The notes: generated by a model from the sequence alone, not told the origin. DNA of 35,236 nt from an uncultured Selenomonadales bacterium (GCA_937877545.1 CALFJE010000097.1:1-35236); one strand, 5' to 3'. Counted from the stretch's first letter, positions 15,457-24,883 are shown. A program made the numbers and translations.

Positions 15457-17491
15457 ACTGCACGTCGACGTTGGTGGTAATTTCGCCGTTGGTAACCGTG
15501 AACAGGATAAAGTTCGACAAGGCACTGTCCTCGGTGGGCGTCATGAACTCGAAGCTGTAAGCGTAGTTGCCGTCGCCGAGCGGCTCGTCCTTAATCTGCG
15601 GGTCGTCGCCAATCGTGAACGTGTCAACTTCAACCTGCGTAAAATCCTCGTCTTCGCCCGAAATGCTCATGCCGTAATGGAGCGTCGTAATTTCGTCGCC
15701 CGCACGAAGCTTAATCAGTTCGCGATTGCTCATGCCGTGTTCGTCCAAACCCTGCCTCGCGCCAAGGATATAGTAACGCTCCTCGGCGTAGACGTAGGCA
15801 ACCTGCAAATTGCACTCGACGCCGTTAAGCTTAATCGGTATCGAATACAAGTTGTAGCCGTCATTTTCCGCCGTGATCTCTACGTAAACGGGGTGCCCGT
15901 CAAGCATTGGCCAAACGGCGCGGAAATTGTCGGTGAAAGTGCCCGCGTCCCAATCGGCGTTGACATCGGCGTCGGAGCCAAGGTAAAGGATAATGTCCTC
16001 GTCGGCGTCAATGTAGGCAAGCTGGCAGTGCACGCTCGACAACAAATCCATTTGCTCCGCGCCAAGCTGAACGAAAGCATTGCCGTTATCGTCCATTTGA
16101 ACGGGGAAGTCCTCCAGCTGAGAAATTTCAAACAAATCTTGCCGCTGTTCGGGCGGAGTGGTCGGCGCGGGCGTGACCAAAGTATCACCGTCCAAAAGCG
16201 GGATAACGTCCGCCGGCATCTCGCCGTAAATCAGATAGTAGTAAAGGATTTTCTGCGGAACGGGAGCCGCCTCTTGATTCAGATAGCTGACAAGGCTCGC
16301 CTCGTCGCCGCTGTAGCTGTAGAAACTGGAAATGCCGCCGCCGCGATTGCGATACGTCCCGTTGACTTTGTAGACAACCGCGTCGTCAACCGCTTTGATG
16401 AGCTTGTCGGCGTTTTCGGGCAGAATATTTTTGGTGGTGTTCGCCAAATCGACGAGGTCAACCATGTTGGTGTAGCCGGTTCTGCGCGTGTTGCCGCCGT
16501 AGTTTTCAGCCTGCGCGGCTCCGCGTCCGAAGTGGGAAAAGAATTGGCGCGGACTCTTGTAAGCCGCCCGCAAAGCCTCAAGCCCGAAAGCCTCATAGGA
16601 GTGGCGGAGCATGGGCAACTTAGCCAAATCGATAACGGAAAGCGTCGCGGTCTTGCCGAGGTTATATTGATTGCAAGCGTCCATGTAGGTATCGCAAATG
16701 GTTTGACCGAGTTTCGCGCCGCCCATAGCGGGATTGGCAACCAGACCGCCGACCCAGCCCGTGTAGTTCCAACCGATACCCGGCTCGACCTCCTCGGAGG
16801 CGGTCACGTAGCGCGTTATGCCGTCAAGCGTGTTTACAGTGTCGTAAGTCGCCATGAGGCACGCGTCGAAGCCGATAAGCTCAAAGGGCGGATTGTCGGC
16901 ATTCGGTTCGTAAACCGCCGTAAAAGCCTCGCGCAGGGCGTTCAAGCTCAAAAAGTGATTAGTGCGCTCGTCGAGGCAAACGCCGACCGCCGAGCCGCCG
17001 CCATGATCCCAAAATACAAAAACTCTGTGGTCAGCCGCCATGTCCTTGCCGTAGCGCACAAAGTCAGCCAAAGTCGCCGCGTCGCCCATATCGGCGTCGG
17101 GCAAAGTGGCAAGGCGTTGAAGCCCCGTGTCGTCGTAAAGATAACGCTCAACCGCATTGCTCGGTACAACGTTGTTATGCCATTGCTCCGCGCCGCCCGT
17201 CTGAATCAGAAACTTGACATTGGCGGGCAGCTTGACGTTCAAAAGCTCCTGAATATCCGCCGAAGCCGCGCCCGACTTCGACTCCAAATCCGTGCCGCAA
17301 ATGTACCACTGCACCAGCCACGTATCGCCGGCGTTGTAGTTGTCCTCGAAGGTCGCCGCCTTGCGCGTAACCTGATTGGGCTTGCCGTCGTCCTCAATCG
17401 CCGCGTCCGTACAGCCCGTCGCCGCCCAGCTTGCCGACAAAAAAATCGTCAGCAGGAAAAACCTCCAAACCGTCCGTCGAAACCTTTCCAT
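15455..17491 (-). CDS. Clostripain-related (C11) cysteine peptidase, exported, probable lipoprotein
   Basis: A 678-residue exported protease. A hydrophobic leader ends in WAATGC, a weak lipobox, suggesting a lipid anchor; cleavage to a free protein is possible. The C11 caspase-like core spans roughly residues 55-420 with the catalytic His in VFWDHGGG and Cys in FDACLMATYD. A 250-residue C-terminal part of unknown fold follows. ATG 17491 is preferred over GTG 17500 because AAAGGAG is eight bases upstream of it. The gene lies 49 bases after the lipoprotein gene 17541-18182 and is probably co-transcribed with it. A damaged paralogue sits at 18291-20178. Family members cleave after basic residues, but specificity here is unknown. 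Confidence 0.88.
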   Translation of the reverse strand: MERFRRTVWRFFLLTIFLSASWAATGCTDAAIEDDGKPNQVTRKAATFEDNYNAGDTWLVQWYICGTDLESKSGAASADIQELLNVKLPANVKFLIQTGGAEQWHNNVVPSNAVERYLYDDTGLQRLATLPDADMGDAATLADFVRYGKDMAADHRVFVFWDHGGGSAVGVCLDERTNHFLSLNALREAFTAVYEPNADNPPFELIGFDACLMATYDTVNTLDGITRYVTASEEVEPGIGWNYTGWVGGLVANPAMGGAKLGQTICDTYMDACNQYNLGKTATLSVIDLAKLPMLRHSYEAFGLEALRAAYKSPRQFFSHFGRGAAQAENYGGNTRRTGYTNMVDLVDLANTTKNILPENADKLIKAVDDAVVYKVNGTYRNRGGGISSFYSYSGDEASLVSYLNQEAAPVPQKILYYYLIYGEMPADVIPLLDGDTLVTPAPTTPPEQRQDLFEISQLEDFPVQMDDNGNAFVQLGAEQMDLLSSVHCQLAYIDADEDIILYLGSDADVNADWDAGTFTDNFRAVWPMLDGHPVYVEITAENDGYNLYSIPIKLNGVECNLQVAYVYAEERYYILGARQGLDEHGMSNRELIKLRAGDEITTLHYGMSISGEDEDFTQVEVDTFTIGDDPQIKDEPLGDGNYAYSFEFMTPTEDSALSNFILFTVTNGEITTNVDVQ

Positions 17492-17540
17492 ATCCTCCAC
17501 TCCTTTTAAAAAAATACCGCAGAATTTGCGGCGAAAATTT

Positions 17541-18182
17541 TTATTGCCCCGTGAGGAAATCGATTAGGGCTTTGCCCTCGGCGGGTGCCCAATGCGTCTT
17601 GCCGCCGACCGTCACCGTGTCGCAAGGTACCGCGAACGTCTTTTCCGCTTGGAAAGTCATATTCTCGACGTACTTGCCGAAAGCCGAAGCCGCCAACGCT
17701 TGAACTTCGGGATTGGCTTTAAGTTGCTCGTCGGTCGCGCCGTCGGCTTTGAGTTGCCCGACCATGCCCAGCAACGCCATTAAGTCATCGTTGCCGACAG
17801 CCGCCTTAGCCGTGCCCGCGTAGTCAATCGGCGTGGTGGTCAGCTCGACAATCGGGCGGTCGCCGTCGCTTTTAAGCTTAGCCTTGAACGTTACCGCGCC
17901 CTTTAGCTTGTCGAAAAAAATCGTCGTGAGCTGTTGAGCGGTCGCGTCGCCAAGCGGGACGATATTCGTCATTGATTCGATAAAGCCGTTGACGGCGGCA
18001 AGGCGAATGCTTTTGGCGTATTCGTCGCCGAAGCCCGCCGCCGCCGCGTTGGGACTGTCGCCCGTCATGACGGTTTCGGCATAGGCAAGTATCGCCTTAT
18101 CGGGGCTGCCGTCAACTTTATCCGAGCCGCAACCCGCAATCAGCAACGCCAACGCCGCGCAGAGTATTATTTTCCTTAACAC
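17541..18182 (-). CDS. Putative lipoprotein of unknown function
   Basis: A 213-residue protein beginning with a clear lipoprotein signal, MLRKIILCAALALLIAGC, with lipobox LIAGC, so it should be attached to a membrane. The mature part is mostly helical by eye (FGDEYAKSIRLAAVNGFIESM) with an Ala-rich centre and a C-terminal strand-rich part. The layout resembles small Firmicutes lipoproteins of the DUF5105 kind, but I cannot assign it firmly. The GTG start has GGAGG ten bases upstream. It is probably in one transcript with the clostripain gene. Confidence 0.8.
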   Translation of the reverse strand: MLRKIILCAALALLIAGCGSDKVDGSPDKAILAYAETVMTGDSPNAAAAGFGDEYAKSIRLAAVNGFIESMTNIVPLGDATAQQLTTIFFDKLKGAVTFKAKLKSDGDRPIVELTTTPIDYAGTAKAAVGNDDLMALLGMVGQLKADGATDEQLKANPEVQALAASAFGKYVENMTFQAEKTFAVPCDTVTVGGKTHWAPAEGKALIDFLTGQ

Positions 18183-18207
18183 AAAATTTCAACCTCCATT
18201 CGCACGC

Positions 18208-18235
18208 ATTATATCAAAAAATCCTCGCGGCGCAA
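18208..18235 (-). promoter_or_regulatory. Candidate promoter for the lipoprotein-peptidase pair
   Basis: Minus-strand TTGCGC (plus 18230-18235), 16 bases, TATAAT (plus 18208-18213), 25 bases before the GTG start. It lies between this gene pair and the terminator of the upstream remnant. Confidence 0.5.
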
Positions 18236-18251
18236 CGAAATTTCCCTCGAC

Positions 18252-18282
18252 AAAAAATCCCGTCGAGGTTTTTCGACAGGAT
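18252..18282 (-). terminator. Terminator of the second clostripain gene (remnant)
   Basis: Minus-strand ATCCTGTCGA, loop AAAACC, TCGACGGGAT, then a run of six T: a ten-base stem with one G-T pair, nine bases after the stop codon at 18291. Confidence 0.85.
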
Positions 18283-18290
18283 AAAAAGTT

Positions 18291-20178
18291 TTATCGTGAG
18301 GTCTTTGCTTTCCACTTGCCGCCTTCCATGTAAAAGCTGAAGTCTCTCGAGCTCTCAAAGTCTCCGAACTCATTTTGAAAGATGAAGAAGCCAATGTAAG
18401 CTTTGAAAACATCGCCCGTTAGGATTTTATTTTTGATTTTGGGATGCTTGCTCAAGACTATTTCCGTAGGCAACGCAATTTCCCGCTCGCAATCGCCGAA
18501 ACTGAATTCTTGGGGTAAATCTTTTGGCAAAGGATAAATTGAGTAAATCGGTTTTACCCTGTCGCCCTTTTTGAGTCCGACGATTGAGTTATCGGGGAGG
18601 CTGTCATTGCCGGAAGTTTTCACCGCACCTATTATGCTGTAAATGCCGTCCTCGTCGCGTTCCGTTGCGTCAAAGAAATTGTCCGTGTAAAGTCCTTCGC
18701 CCTCGAACAAAAACAATTCGCCGTTAAAGCTTACCTCAAATTTGCGCTCCGCCCAATTCTCAACCAACCGGTCATCGGCAATGCCCATTGAAGCCATAAC
18801 AAGCTTGTCGTCTATTTTGAAATCCAACGTCGCCAACAATATCACGTGAACGTTGTAGACCGAATTCAGTTGTTCTTCCGTGAGCCGGACGAAAGCTCGT
18901 TGCGTTTCCTCGTCGAAGTCGGTTTCCAATCCGCCCAAGGATTCAAATGCGGGCGTCTTCTTACCGTCCTTTTTATCGGGCTTATCACTCGCCAAGGTAT
19001 TGTAGTTGTTGAGGCTGTAAGGGTAATAAACCGAAAGCCCGCCGCCGCGATTGCGATATTTGCCGCGAACGTTGCTGATAACGGCTCCGCTTTGCAAACC
19101 GTCAAGCGCACATATCAAATCGTTCGACGCGTCCGACAGGGCGGGAATAAATCTCCTTGACTGTATGGCTAAGTCTTTCAAATCAACCATGTAACTACCT
19201 ATCGGACTGTAACTTTCCGCCTTCCACGCCGCTCGCCCGAAGCTTGAAAAGAACGCTCGCGGATTATTTTCGGGGGCGTTGATGTAATCAAGAGTCGCTT
19301 GGCAAAAATTATTGTAAGCCGTCTCAAGCTGTCCATCTTGCTGAGGTCAATGACGGACATCGTCAAAATACTTTCCCCGTATAATCAAACATGACTCTGC
19401 TGATTATGACTTCCTGAGAGGCGACCATATACCCGGCAAACTTTTTGAGGACGATTAACGTTTCCTAAGTGGACATGAGGCACGCGTCGAAGCCAATCAG
19501 CTCAAACGGAGGCTCGTCGACAGACGGATAAACTTCGGCAAATGTTTTGTGAATCTCGCTCAAACTAAGCAAATCGCTTTTGCAGACTTTGTCTGAACAG
19601 ACGCCGCCCAAACTGCCGCTGCCGTGATCCCAGAAGACAAAGACCCTGTGAACGTTCCCATCGGGATAAAGCTCGCGTTCAAGATTCTGCCCAGCCTTTA
19701 AAAAATCTTTCAGCGTTTCAGGCGCGCCCATATTGATATGCGGGTCAATGGTGCCGTCTTCGGGATAATCGACGACTTTAAGGTCTTGCAAGCCGTTTCC
19801 GTCGTAGAGGTAGCGTCCCATCTTATTGCCCTTAAATTTGTCGTGATGCCAATCTGTTGCACCACCTACTTGGATGAGTACTTTCACATTACCGGGCAAA
19901 TTCTTGCGGCGTTCCAATTCCTAAATATTTCTTGTCGCGTTGCCACCGTGCCCCGTCTCAATGTCGCTTCCGCACACGTACCAATAGACGAGCCAATTAT
20001 CGTCGAGATTGCCTGTATCCGTAGGTGTGTCGGGTTGCGGCGCGGGCGGTTCGGAAACGACTTGCCGATAAATTTTTTCGGAGCACCTGCCACCGTCGCC
20101 GATAGTATCGGGAGCACGTTCCGAAGCGTTGCCAATTACTAAACAAAATATCGCCGATAATAGTTGTTTTTTTGTCAA
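18291..20178 (-). pseudogene. Second clostripain-related (C11) peptidase, degraded
   Basis: Paralogue of 15455-17491 in pieces. The first frame (from about 20178) reads DDNWLVYWYVCGSDIETGHG and hits TAG at 19921-19923, where the intact copy has Gln (DIQELL against NI-stop-EL). The same frame goes on with GNVKVLIQVGGATDWH, the His motif VFWDHGSGS and the Cys motif FDACLMST, then a TAG at 19465-19467 where the intact copy has Tyr. About 40 codons present in the intact gene are missing around 19300-19400, and at least one shift is needed to reach MVDLKDLAIQ and the C-terminal part, which is open to 18291. The true start is unclear: TTG 20178 has no good ribosome binding site, and priA ends 33 bases upstream. 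Confidence 0.85.
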
Positions 20179-20211
20179 TTATACCACGCAGATTTTTCAA
20201 TGCACAATGAC

Positions 20212-22404
20212 TCAATCCGTCGTCAGCGGGTCGATGTCGATTATAACGTCGTCGCGCCGGTGTAAGTAGTGCGCCCGTATGAATGCCCGCGCCGCCGCCA
20301 AGTCCGCCGATTTTATCAGCAACACGAATCGGAAGACTCCGCGCAGATTCGCTATCGCCGCCGGTATCGGTCCGAAGACTTCTTGCCGCGCAGATTTGTC
20401 GACCTCGGCTCGGAACGCCGCCCGAATTTCCTTGGCGAACGCTTTTGCCTTAGCCGCGTCCGCGTTCGTGAATATCAGCTTAATCAATCGGCAGAACGGC
20501 GGGAAGAATACCTCCTCGCGTTGAGGCAACTCGTGCGCCGCAAATCGCTCGTAGTCCTGTGCACAACCGAATCGGATAGCCGCCGCGTCGCAGTTGTACG
20601 CCTGCACGATGACTTTACCCGGCAAATCGGCGCGACCTGCCCGACCCGCCGCCTGCGTTATCAGCTCAAAGCACGTCTCAGCCGCCCGAAAGTTTGAAAA
20701 GCTCAAAGCCGCGTCCGCACTCAAGACGCCGACCGCCGTCACGCCGCTGATGTCGTGACCTTTGGCAACCATTTGCGTCCCGAATAAAATATCGTACTCG
20801 TGCGCCGCGAACGCGTCCAGAATTTTTTTGTGACCGAACTTGCCGCCCGTGGAGTCCCTGTCCATGCGCAAAATCCTCGCGTTCGGCAAGGCGGCTTTCA
20901 ACGCACGCTCCAACTTTTCCGTGCCCGTGCCCAAAAATTTTATGTGCTTACTGCCGCAAGCTGGGCAAACTTCGGGCGGCTCCAACTCGACCTCGCAACG
21001 ATGACAATGCAACTTCCCGTCCGCGTGATACGTCATGGGCAAGCCGCAATCGGGGCAAGTGCTAACCGCGCCGCAAGCCCGACACATCACCACCGTCGAC
21101 CAGCCGCGCCGATTCAAAAGCAATATCGCCTGTTGATTCGCCGCCAAAGTTTTCCTAAGCAACTCGACCAACGCGCCGCTCAATACAGAACGGTTGCCCG
21201 CCCGAAGCTCGCCGCGCATGTCCACGCATTTAACCGCGGGCAACGGATTATCCGACACCCGACGCGGCATTTTCAATAAGGTAAGCTCGCCGCGTTGCGC
21301 CCGATAAAAATTCTCCAAGCTCGGCGTCGCGGAGCCGAAAATTATCGCCGCCCCGTGAAATTTTGCAAACTCCTCGGCGACCGTGCGGGCATGATAACGC
21401 GGCGGATTATTTTCCTGCTTATAGGAGGTGTCCTGCTCCTCGTCGACGACGATTAAGCCCACGTTGTCAATCGGCGTGAACAGCGCAGACCGCGCCCCAA
21501 TCACAATGCCGACTTTGCCGTCGCGTATCCTGTGGAAGGCGTCGCTCCGTTCGGCAATGCTCAGCCGACTGTGTATGACCGCCACGTCCGAAAAATGCGC
21601 CTTGAAGTTCATCACCGCTTGACCCGTCAGCGCGATTTCCGGCACCAAGATTATCACGCGCCGCCCCAGTTGCCGCGTTACCTTCGTCAGTTCAATGTAG
21701 ACTTGCGTCTTGCCCGAACCCGTCACGCCGTGCAGGAGGAAGCCTTGAAATTGCCGCGCCGCCAATGCCGCCTCGACCGCCTCGACCGCCGCGTTTTGCT
21801 CTGCCGTCAACTCAAATCTGCGCGGAGCCGTTTTCATTCCCGCATAGCTGTCGCGCAAGACCCGCCGCCTTTCCGTAACGATATAGCCCGCCCTGATTAA
21901 CTTTCTTGTTGTGTCCAAAGTGATTTTCTGCTCGGCAAGCTCCGACGTCCGCAATTCGCCGCGCTCTTTAAGCAGTTGCAACAGTTTAATTTGCGCGGAA
22001 GCATTTTTGAAATCCGTCGCGTCGAATTCTTTGGCTAATCGCAAGACGCGTTCAAATCGTGCGGAGATTTTTTTACCGCGCCGCCCCGGCATGAACAGTC
22101 CCATGGTTCGCGACAGTGGGCACAAATAAAAATCCGCCAGCCAACGCGCCGCGCTCATCATTTTGGGCGTAAACCACGGCTCGTCGTCGATTGCCTCCGC
22201 TATGTCTTTGAGCTTGAACTCAAACGTCGTCGCCTCGTTGACCTCGCGCACCGCCATTACAAATCCGTCGACATTGCGATTGCTGAACGGCACTGTCACG
22301 CGCCAACCCGCCGTTAAAAAATTTAAGCCGTCGGGCACCCGATACGTAAAATTTTGCGTGATAGCGTTCGCCGTGACGTTCACGCAGACCTCAGCGATTT
22401 TCAT
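20212..22404 (-). CDS. priA: Primosomal helicase PriA
   Basis: A 3'-5' helicase that restarts stalled replication forks. The 730 residues contain an N-terminal DNA-binding domain (EVCVNVTANAITQNFTYRVP), the P-loop GVTGSGKT near 227, a Walker B DEEQD, and SATPS. Eight zinc-binding cysteines lie in CRAC, CPDC, CHRC and CPAC. Helicase motifs GTQMVAKGHD and QAAGRAGR follow. Most PriA proteins have DEEH at Walker B, so the Gln is a mild variation. The ATG follows GGAGG and overlaps the end of the HEPN gene by 14 bases, so priA is probably the last gene of an MNT-HEPN-priA transcript. Confidence 0.95.
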   Translation of the reverse strand: MKIAEVCVNVTANAITQNFTYRVPDGLNFLTAGWRVTVPFSNRNVDGFVMAVREVNEATTFEFKLKDIAEAIDDEPWFTPKMMSAARWLADFYLCPLSRTMGLFMPGRRGKKISARFERVLRLAKEFDATDFKNASAQIKLLQLLKERGELRTSELAEQKITLDTTRKLIRAGYIVTERRRVLRDSYAGMKTAPRRFELTAEQNAAVEAVEAALAARQFQGFLLHGVTGSGKTQVYIELTKVTRQLGRRVIILVPEIALTGQAVMNFKAHFSDVAVIHSRLSIAERSDAFHRIRDGKVGIVIGARSALFTPIDNVGLIVVDEEQDTSYKQENNPPRYHARTVAEEFAKFHGAAIIFGSATPSLENFYRAQRGELTLLKMPRRVSDNPLPAVKCVDMRGELRAGNRSVLSGALVELLRKTLAANQQAILLLNRRGWSTVVMCRACGAVSTCPDCGLPMTYHADGKLHCHRCEVELEPPEVCPACGSKHIKFLGTGTEKLERALKAALPNARILRMDRDSTGGKFGHKKILDAFAAHEYDILFGTQMVAKGHDISGVTAVGVLSADAALSFSNFRAAETCFELITQAAGRAGRADLPGKVIVQAYNCDAAAIRFGCAQDYERFAAHELPQREEVFFPPFCRLIKLIFTNADAAKAKAFAKEIRAAFRAEVDKSARQEVFGPIPAAIANLRGVFRFVLLIKSADLAAARAFIRAHYLHRRDDVIIDIDPLTTD

Positions 22405-22783
22405 CTAAAGCCTCCAAATAAGCCGCAATTGCCGCCACGAACTCGACCGCGTGCTGATATTGTTCTTCCGCCTCTTCACGCGACACGACAACAAAATCGC
22501 CATAGTCACTGTATTGCCTCGCCGTAAAAGCCTTGCCGATATAATCGGAGTATTTCACCTCGAACAAGCCCGTCTTGACATATTCGCGGCGAAAATAACT
22601 GACAACCGCCGAATGCTTTTTAAAATCTGTCGGTATCTCCGCCAAAAGAGCACGAACGGCATTGAACATCGCATAATAGGAATTCGTAACCGATATTCTA
22701 AAGCGACCGTCCGCAATCATTGTCGCGGCTACTTCCACTCGCTCGGTGGCAAGCTCCAATCTGTATTTTGCCAAATCAGTCAA
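22391..22783 (-). CDS. HEPN domain protein
   Basis: A 130-residue all-helical HEPN protein (PF05168-like), usually paired with a minimal nucleotidyltransferase. The core SYYAMFNAVRALLAE is near residue 35 and a conserved KKHSAV follows. The RX4HXY motif of the toxic HepT ribonucleases is not present, so RNase activity is doubtful. The start is TTG 22783, overlapping the TGA of the MNT gene, with AAGGAGG nine bases upstream; the frame is open further upstream only within the MNT gene. The stop overlaps priA. Confidence 0.85.
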   Translation of the reverse strand: MTDLAKYRLELATERVEVAATMIADGRFRISVTNSYYAMFNAVRALLAEIPTDFKKHSAVVSYFRREYVKTGLFEVKYSDYIGKAFTARQYSDYGDFVVVSREEAEEQYQHAVEFVAAIAAYLEALDENR

Positions 22784-23114
22784 GGCGTTTGCCCTCCTTG
22801 AAAATATTTCCGTAATAGCCGACCTCGTTCTTGTACTCCTCGAAAATCTTTGAACTGATAACCATCGGCGAAGACACAACGTCCAGCTCCAAGTCCATTT
22901 GATTTGTATAATGCCAAACTTGCTTACGCTTTTCGTAAGAATTTGACAGGTCGTCCTTTACTATCGCTGCAAAATCTATATCCGACTCTTCGTCGTAGTC
23001 GCCGCGGGCATACGAACCGTAAAGATAAATCGCCTCTATGTCGTCGCCGTAAGCCCTGCGATAAGCCGCCACCACCCGTCGGCAAATTTCCTCCATGTGC
23101 GGCATTGCGTCCAT
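22776..23114 (-). CDS. Minimal nucleotidyltransferase (MNT) of an MNT-HEPN pair
   Basis: A 112-residue protein of the DNA polymerase beta-like superfamily. The GSX10DXD signature is complete: Gly33-Ser34 in LYGSYARGD, then SDIDF with Asp45 and Asp47. A third acidic position is likely in LELDVV. In MntA-HepT modules such proteins add AMP to the HEPN partner as antitoxin. Here the partner lacks the known target motif, so the function may differ. ATG 23114 has GGAG nine bases upstream. First gene of an overlapping trio with HEPN and priA. Confidence 0.87.
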   Translation of the reverse strand: MDAMPHMEEICRRVVAAYRRAYGDDIEAIYLYGSYARGDYDEESDIDFAAIVKDDLSNSYEKRKQVWHYTNQMDLELDVVSSPMVISSKIFEEYKNEVGYYGNIFKEGKRLD

Positions 23115-23139
23115 TCAAGTCATCTCCGTTCTGTCAATT

Positions 23140-23181
23140 AGTAGCTGGTAGCTGGCAACTAGCCGCTAATAACTAGCTACT
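23140..23181. repeat. Inverted repeat between the methyltransferase and MNT genes
   Basis: AGTAGCT (23140-23146) and AGCTACT (23175-23181) are inverted copies. Inside lie further GTAGCTGG, AACTAGCC and ACTAGC variants, so the region can fold in more than one way. It overlaps the stop codon of the methyltransferase. It has no T-run. Confidence 0.5.
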
Positions 23182-24787
23182 GCATCTCCTTAACGTGTGT
23201 TTCGATAAAGTCAATCTCCGCCGCGTCCAGCCCGTACTTGCGATAAAGTTGCGCGTCTGCGTCGCCGCGCCAATCTATGTCTGAGGCAGGCGTAAAATCT
23301 TGGAGCGGCACCTTTGCCCACGCTTGCGGCGGATTGTGCTGTGTGACCTTCAGGATGCCCAGCATTGCCCGACAGAACTTGCTTTTGACATAAGCCAGGC
23401 AAGCCTCCGCCTCTGTCGCCGTATCAAACGCCCCGATAACCGTAAAGGTCGCCGTGTTACCGACAAGCGGCTCACCGAGGGCGGGCTTGCTGATTATCCG
23501 TGCAGGTTCCTCGCCCAACTTACCCGACGCGCCGTTTGCTTGCGATACGAAAACTTTATGCTTGTCCAACGTCTCGTGACTCGTCACAGCGTCGCGGCGA
23601 ATCCATTTGTAAGCCCGCTGATTCTTCAGCAAGCCGAAAATTTGAATGTAATCGTTGCCGTCGTCGGGCGCGGCGTCGAAGAAGCAATCGCTCATCTTCT
23701 CGAAAGCATTGGTTTCGACGAAAGAATTATCCTTGACGAAACGATAAATCGCTCGCGGATAAATAATCTCGTTGAGCGGGCGGAAATTCGGATTGTCGAC
23801 GCAAACTTTATCGTGAATTGTCTTAAGTTCGTCGAACGGAATGAACGTGCCGACAGCTCCGAAGTCCTTAGTCTCGTCGCGCAAAGTGATAGCCACGCCG
23901 CCCTTGATGTCGACGCTCTTAAAATATTTTTTGGCAGGTGCACAATCCAAAACCTTAAGGTGCGGGTCGCTCAGCATACGGCGATTGAAATCTTTGGGCG
24001 TCTTGCCGGCGTCAAAGAGAAACCGCGCAGGCGTTATCAGCTCAACGGTTTTGCCGACCTTTTGAGCCGCCTCCATGATGATATTGTAAACGGGAGTGTC
24101 GGAAGTGTCTTTCGTCTCCTCGTTATAGGGCGGGTTGCCGATAACAAAATCGAATTTCTTCATGGTGTTACCTCCGAAAGTAAATTTTCCGGCGTCGCGC
24201 CAATCGATGATGGTCGGGGCAAAAAAGCCGTTATCCTGCGTGCCGTCGAGCTGAAAGAAATTCCACGCGATAATCTCGGCAAGCTCCGCCAAATCGTTTT
24301 CGGAAAGGTCGGCTAAATCGGCGGCGGTGAGCAGGACGTTGGCGCGGGCGATAAGCAAGCTGTCGCCCTGAAGTTCGTAGCCGTAAACACTTTGGACGGC
24401 GCGTTTAACGTCGGCGGTGGTGCGGAGCTTTTTATCCAAGACACCTGCGCGGTTGTCGCGTGGAATATCTTCGCCCGATTCGGCGTCGCAGCGGTTGGTG
24501 ATAAACGGAGCCTCGCCGCAAGCAATTTCAAGCCAGCGCGAATCGATTTGGTTATCGTCGAGGGCGTCAACCATAAACTTAACGACGCGGCTCGGCGTGA
24601 AGACTTCGGCATTGGTGCGCGTGCGGGTGAGCTTATCGGCGTCGGATTTGAGGGCGCGGGGCTTGACGGCGGGCAGGAGCTTCTTGGTCAGTTGCTTGCC
24701 GTTGAACAGGATATTGCCGCCGGTGTTCATGTCGCGCAGGAGGATTTCAATCACGTCACGGAGCGGCGATTTGTCGAAGTGAATCAT
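23177..24787 (-). CDS. Eco57I-family N6-adenine DNA methyltransferase, apparently without a restriction enzyme
   Basis: A 536-residue gamma-type adenine methyltransferase. Motif X-like AEVFTPSRVV is at about 60-69, the SAM-binding motif LEIACGEAPF at 86-95, and the catalytic NPPY at 218-221. The second half is probably the target-recognition domain (Eco57I/TaqI-like); it is too short for a fused nuclease. No restriction gene is adjacent, so it may be an orphan regulating or protecting DNA, or the partner may lie elsewhere. The ATG has GAGGA seven bases upstream. It sits next to the MNT-HEPN pair and stops 62 bases before it, on the same strand. Confidence 0.87.
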   Translation of the reverse strand: MIHFDKSPLRDVIEILLRDMNTGGNILFNGKQLTKKLLPAVKPRALKSDADKLTRTRTNAEVFTPSRVVKFMVDALDDNQIDSRWLEIACGEAPFITNRCDAESGEDIPRDNRAGVLDKKLRTTADVKRAVQSVYGYELQGDSLLIARANVLLTAADLADLSENDLAELAEIIAWNFFQLDGTQDNGFFAPTIIDWRDAGKFTFGGNTMKKFDFVIGNPPYNEETKDTSDTPVYNIIMEAAQKVGKTVELITPARFLFDAGKTPKDFNRRMLSDPHLKVLDCAPAKKYFKSVDIKGGVAITLRDETKDFGAVGTFIPFDELKTIHDKVCVDNPNFRPLNEIIYPRAIYRFVKDNSFVETNAFEKMSDCFFDAAPDDGNDYIQIFGLLKNQRAYKWIRRDAVTSHETLDKHKVFVSQANGASGKLGEEPARIISKPALGEPLVGNTATFTVIGAFDTATEAEACLAYVKSKFCRAMLGILKVTQHNPPQAWAKVPLQDFTPASDIDWRGDADAQLYRKYGLDAAEIDFIETHVKEMQ

Positions 24788-24831
24788 AATTTTTCCTCGA
24801 AAGTTTTTTGCGTCATTGTAAGGGAAATTTT

Positions 24832-24859
24832 TTGCGCAGGCAAGAATTTATGCTATAAT
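24832..24859 (+). promoter_or_regulatory. Candidate promoter of the PHP-ligase operon
   Basis: TTGCGC (24832-24837), 16 bases, TATAAT (24854-24859) with a TG extended -10. It is 24 bases upstream of ATG 24884 and faces away from the divergent methyltransferase gene. Confidence 0.6.
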
Positions 24860-24883
24860 CGCGGCGAAAGGAGCCGATGACGC

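Noticed and set aside
15380..17509. 709-codon open frame on the plus strand
   Set aside because: Antisense to the clostripain gene. It has no recognisable motif or ribosome binding site and Arg/Val-rich nonsense composition, typical of shadows in GC-rich genes.
11960..19923. Reassigned stop codons as an explanation for internal TAA, TAG and TGA
   Set aside because: Intact genes in the window end with each stop (TAA in aroB and panF, TAG in the methyltransferase, TGA in aroC), and the interrupted genes also carry frameshifts and a deletion.
22391..23114. Calling the MNT-HEPN pair a classical MntA/HepT toxin-antitoxin system
   Set aside because: The HEPN partner lacks RX4HXY, so only the broader MNT-HEPN name is supported.
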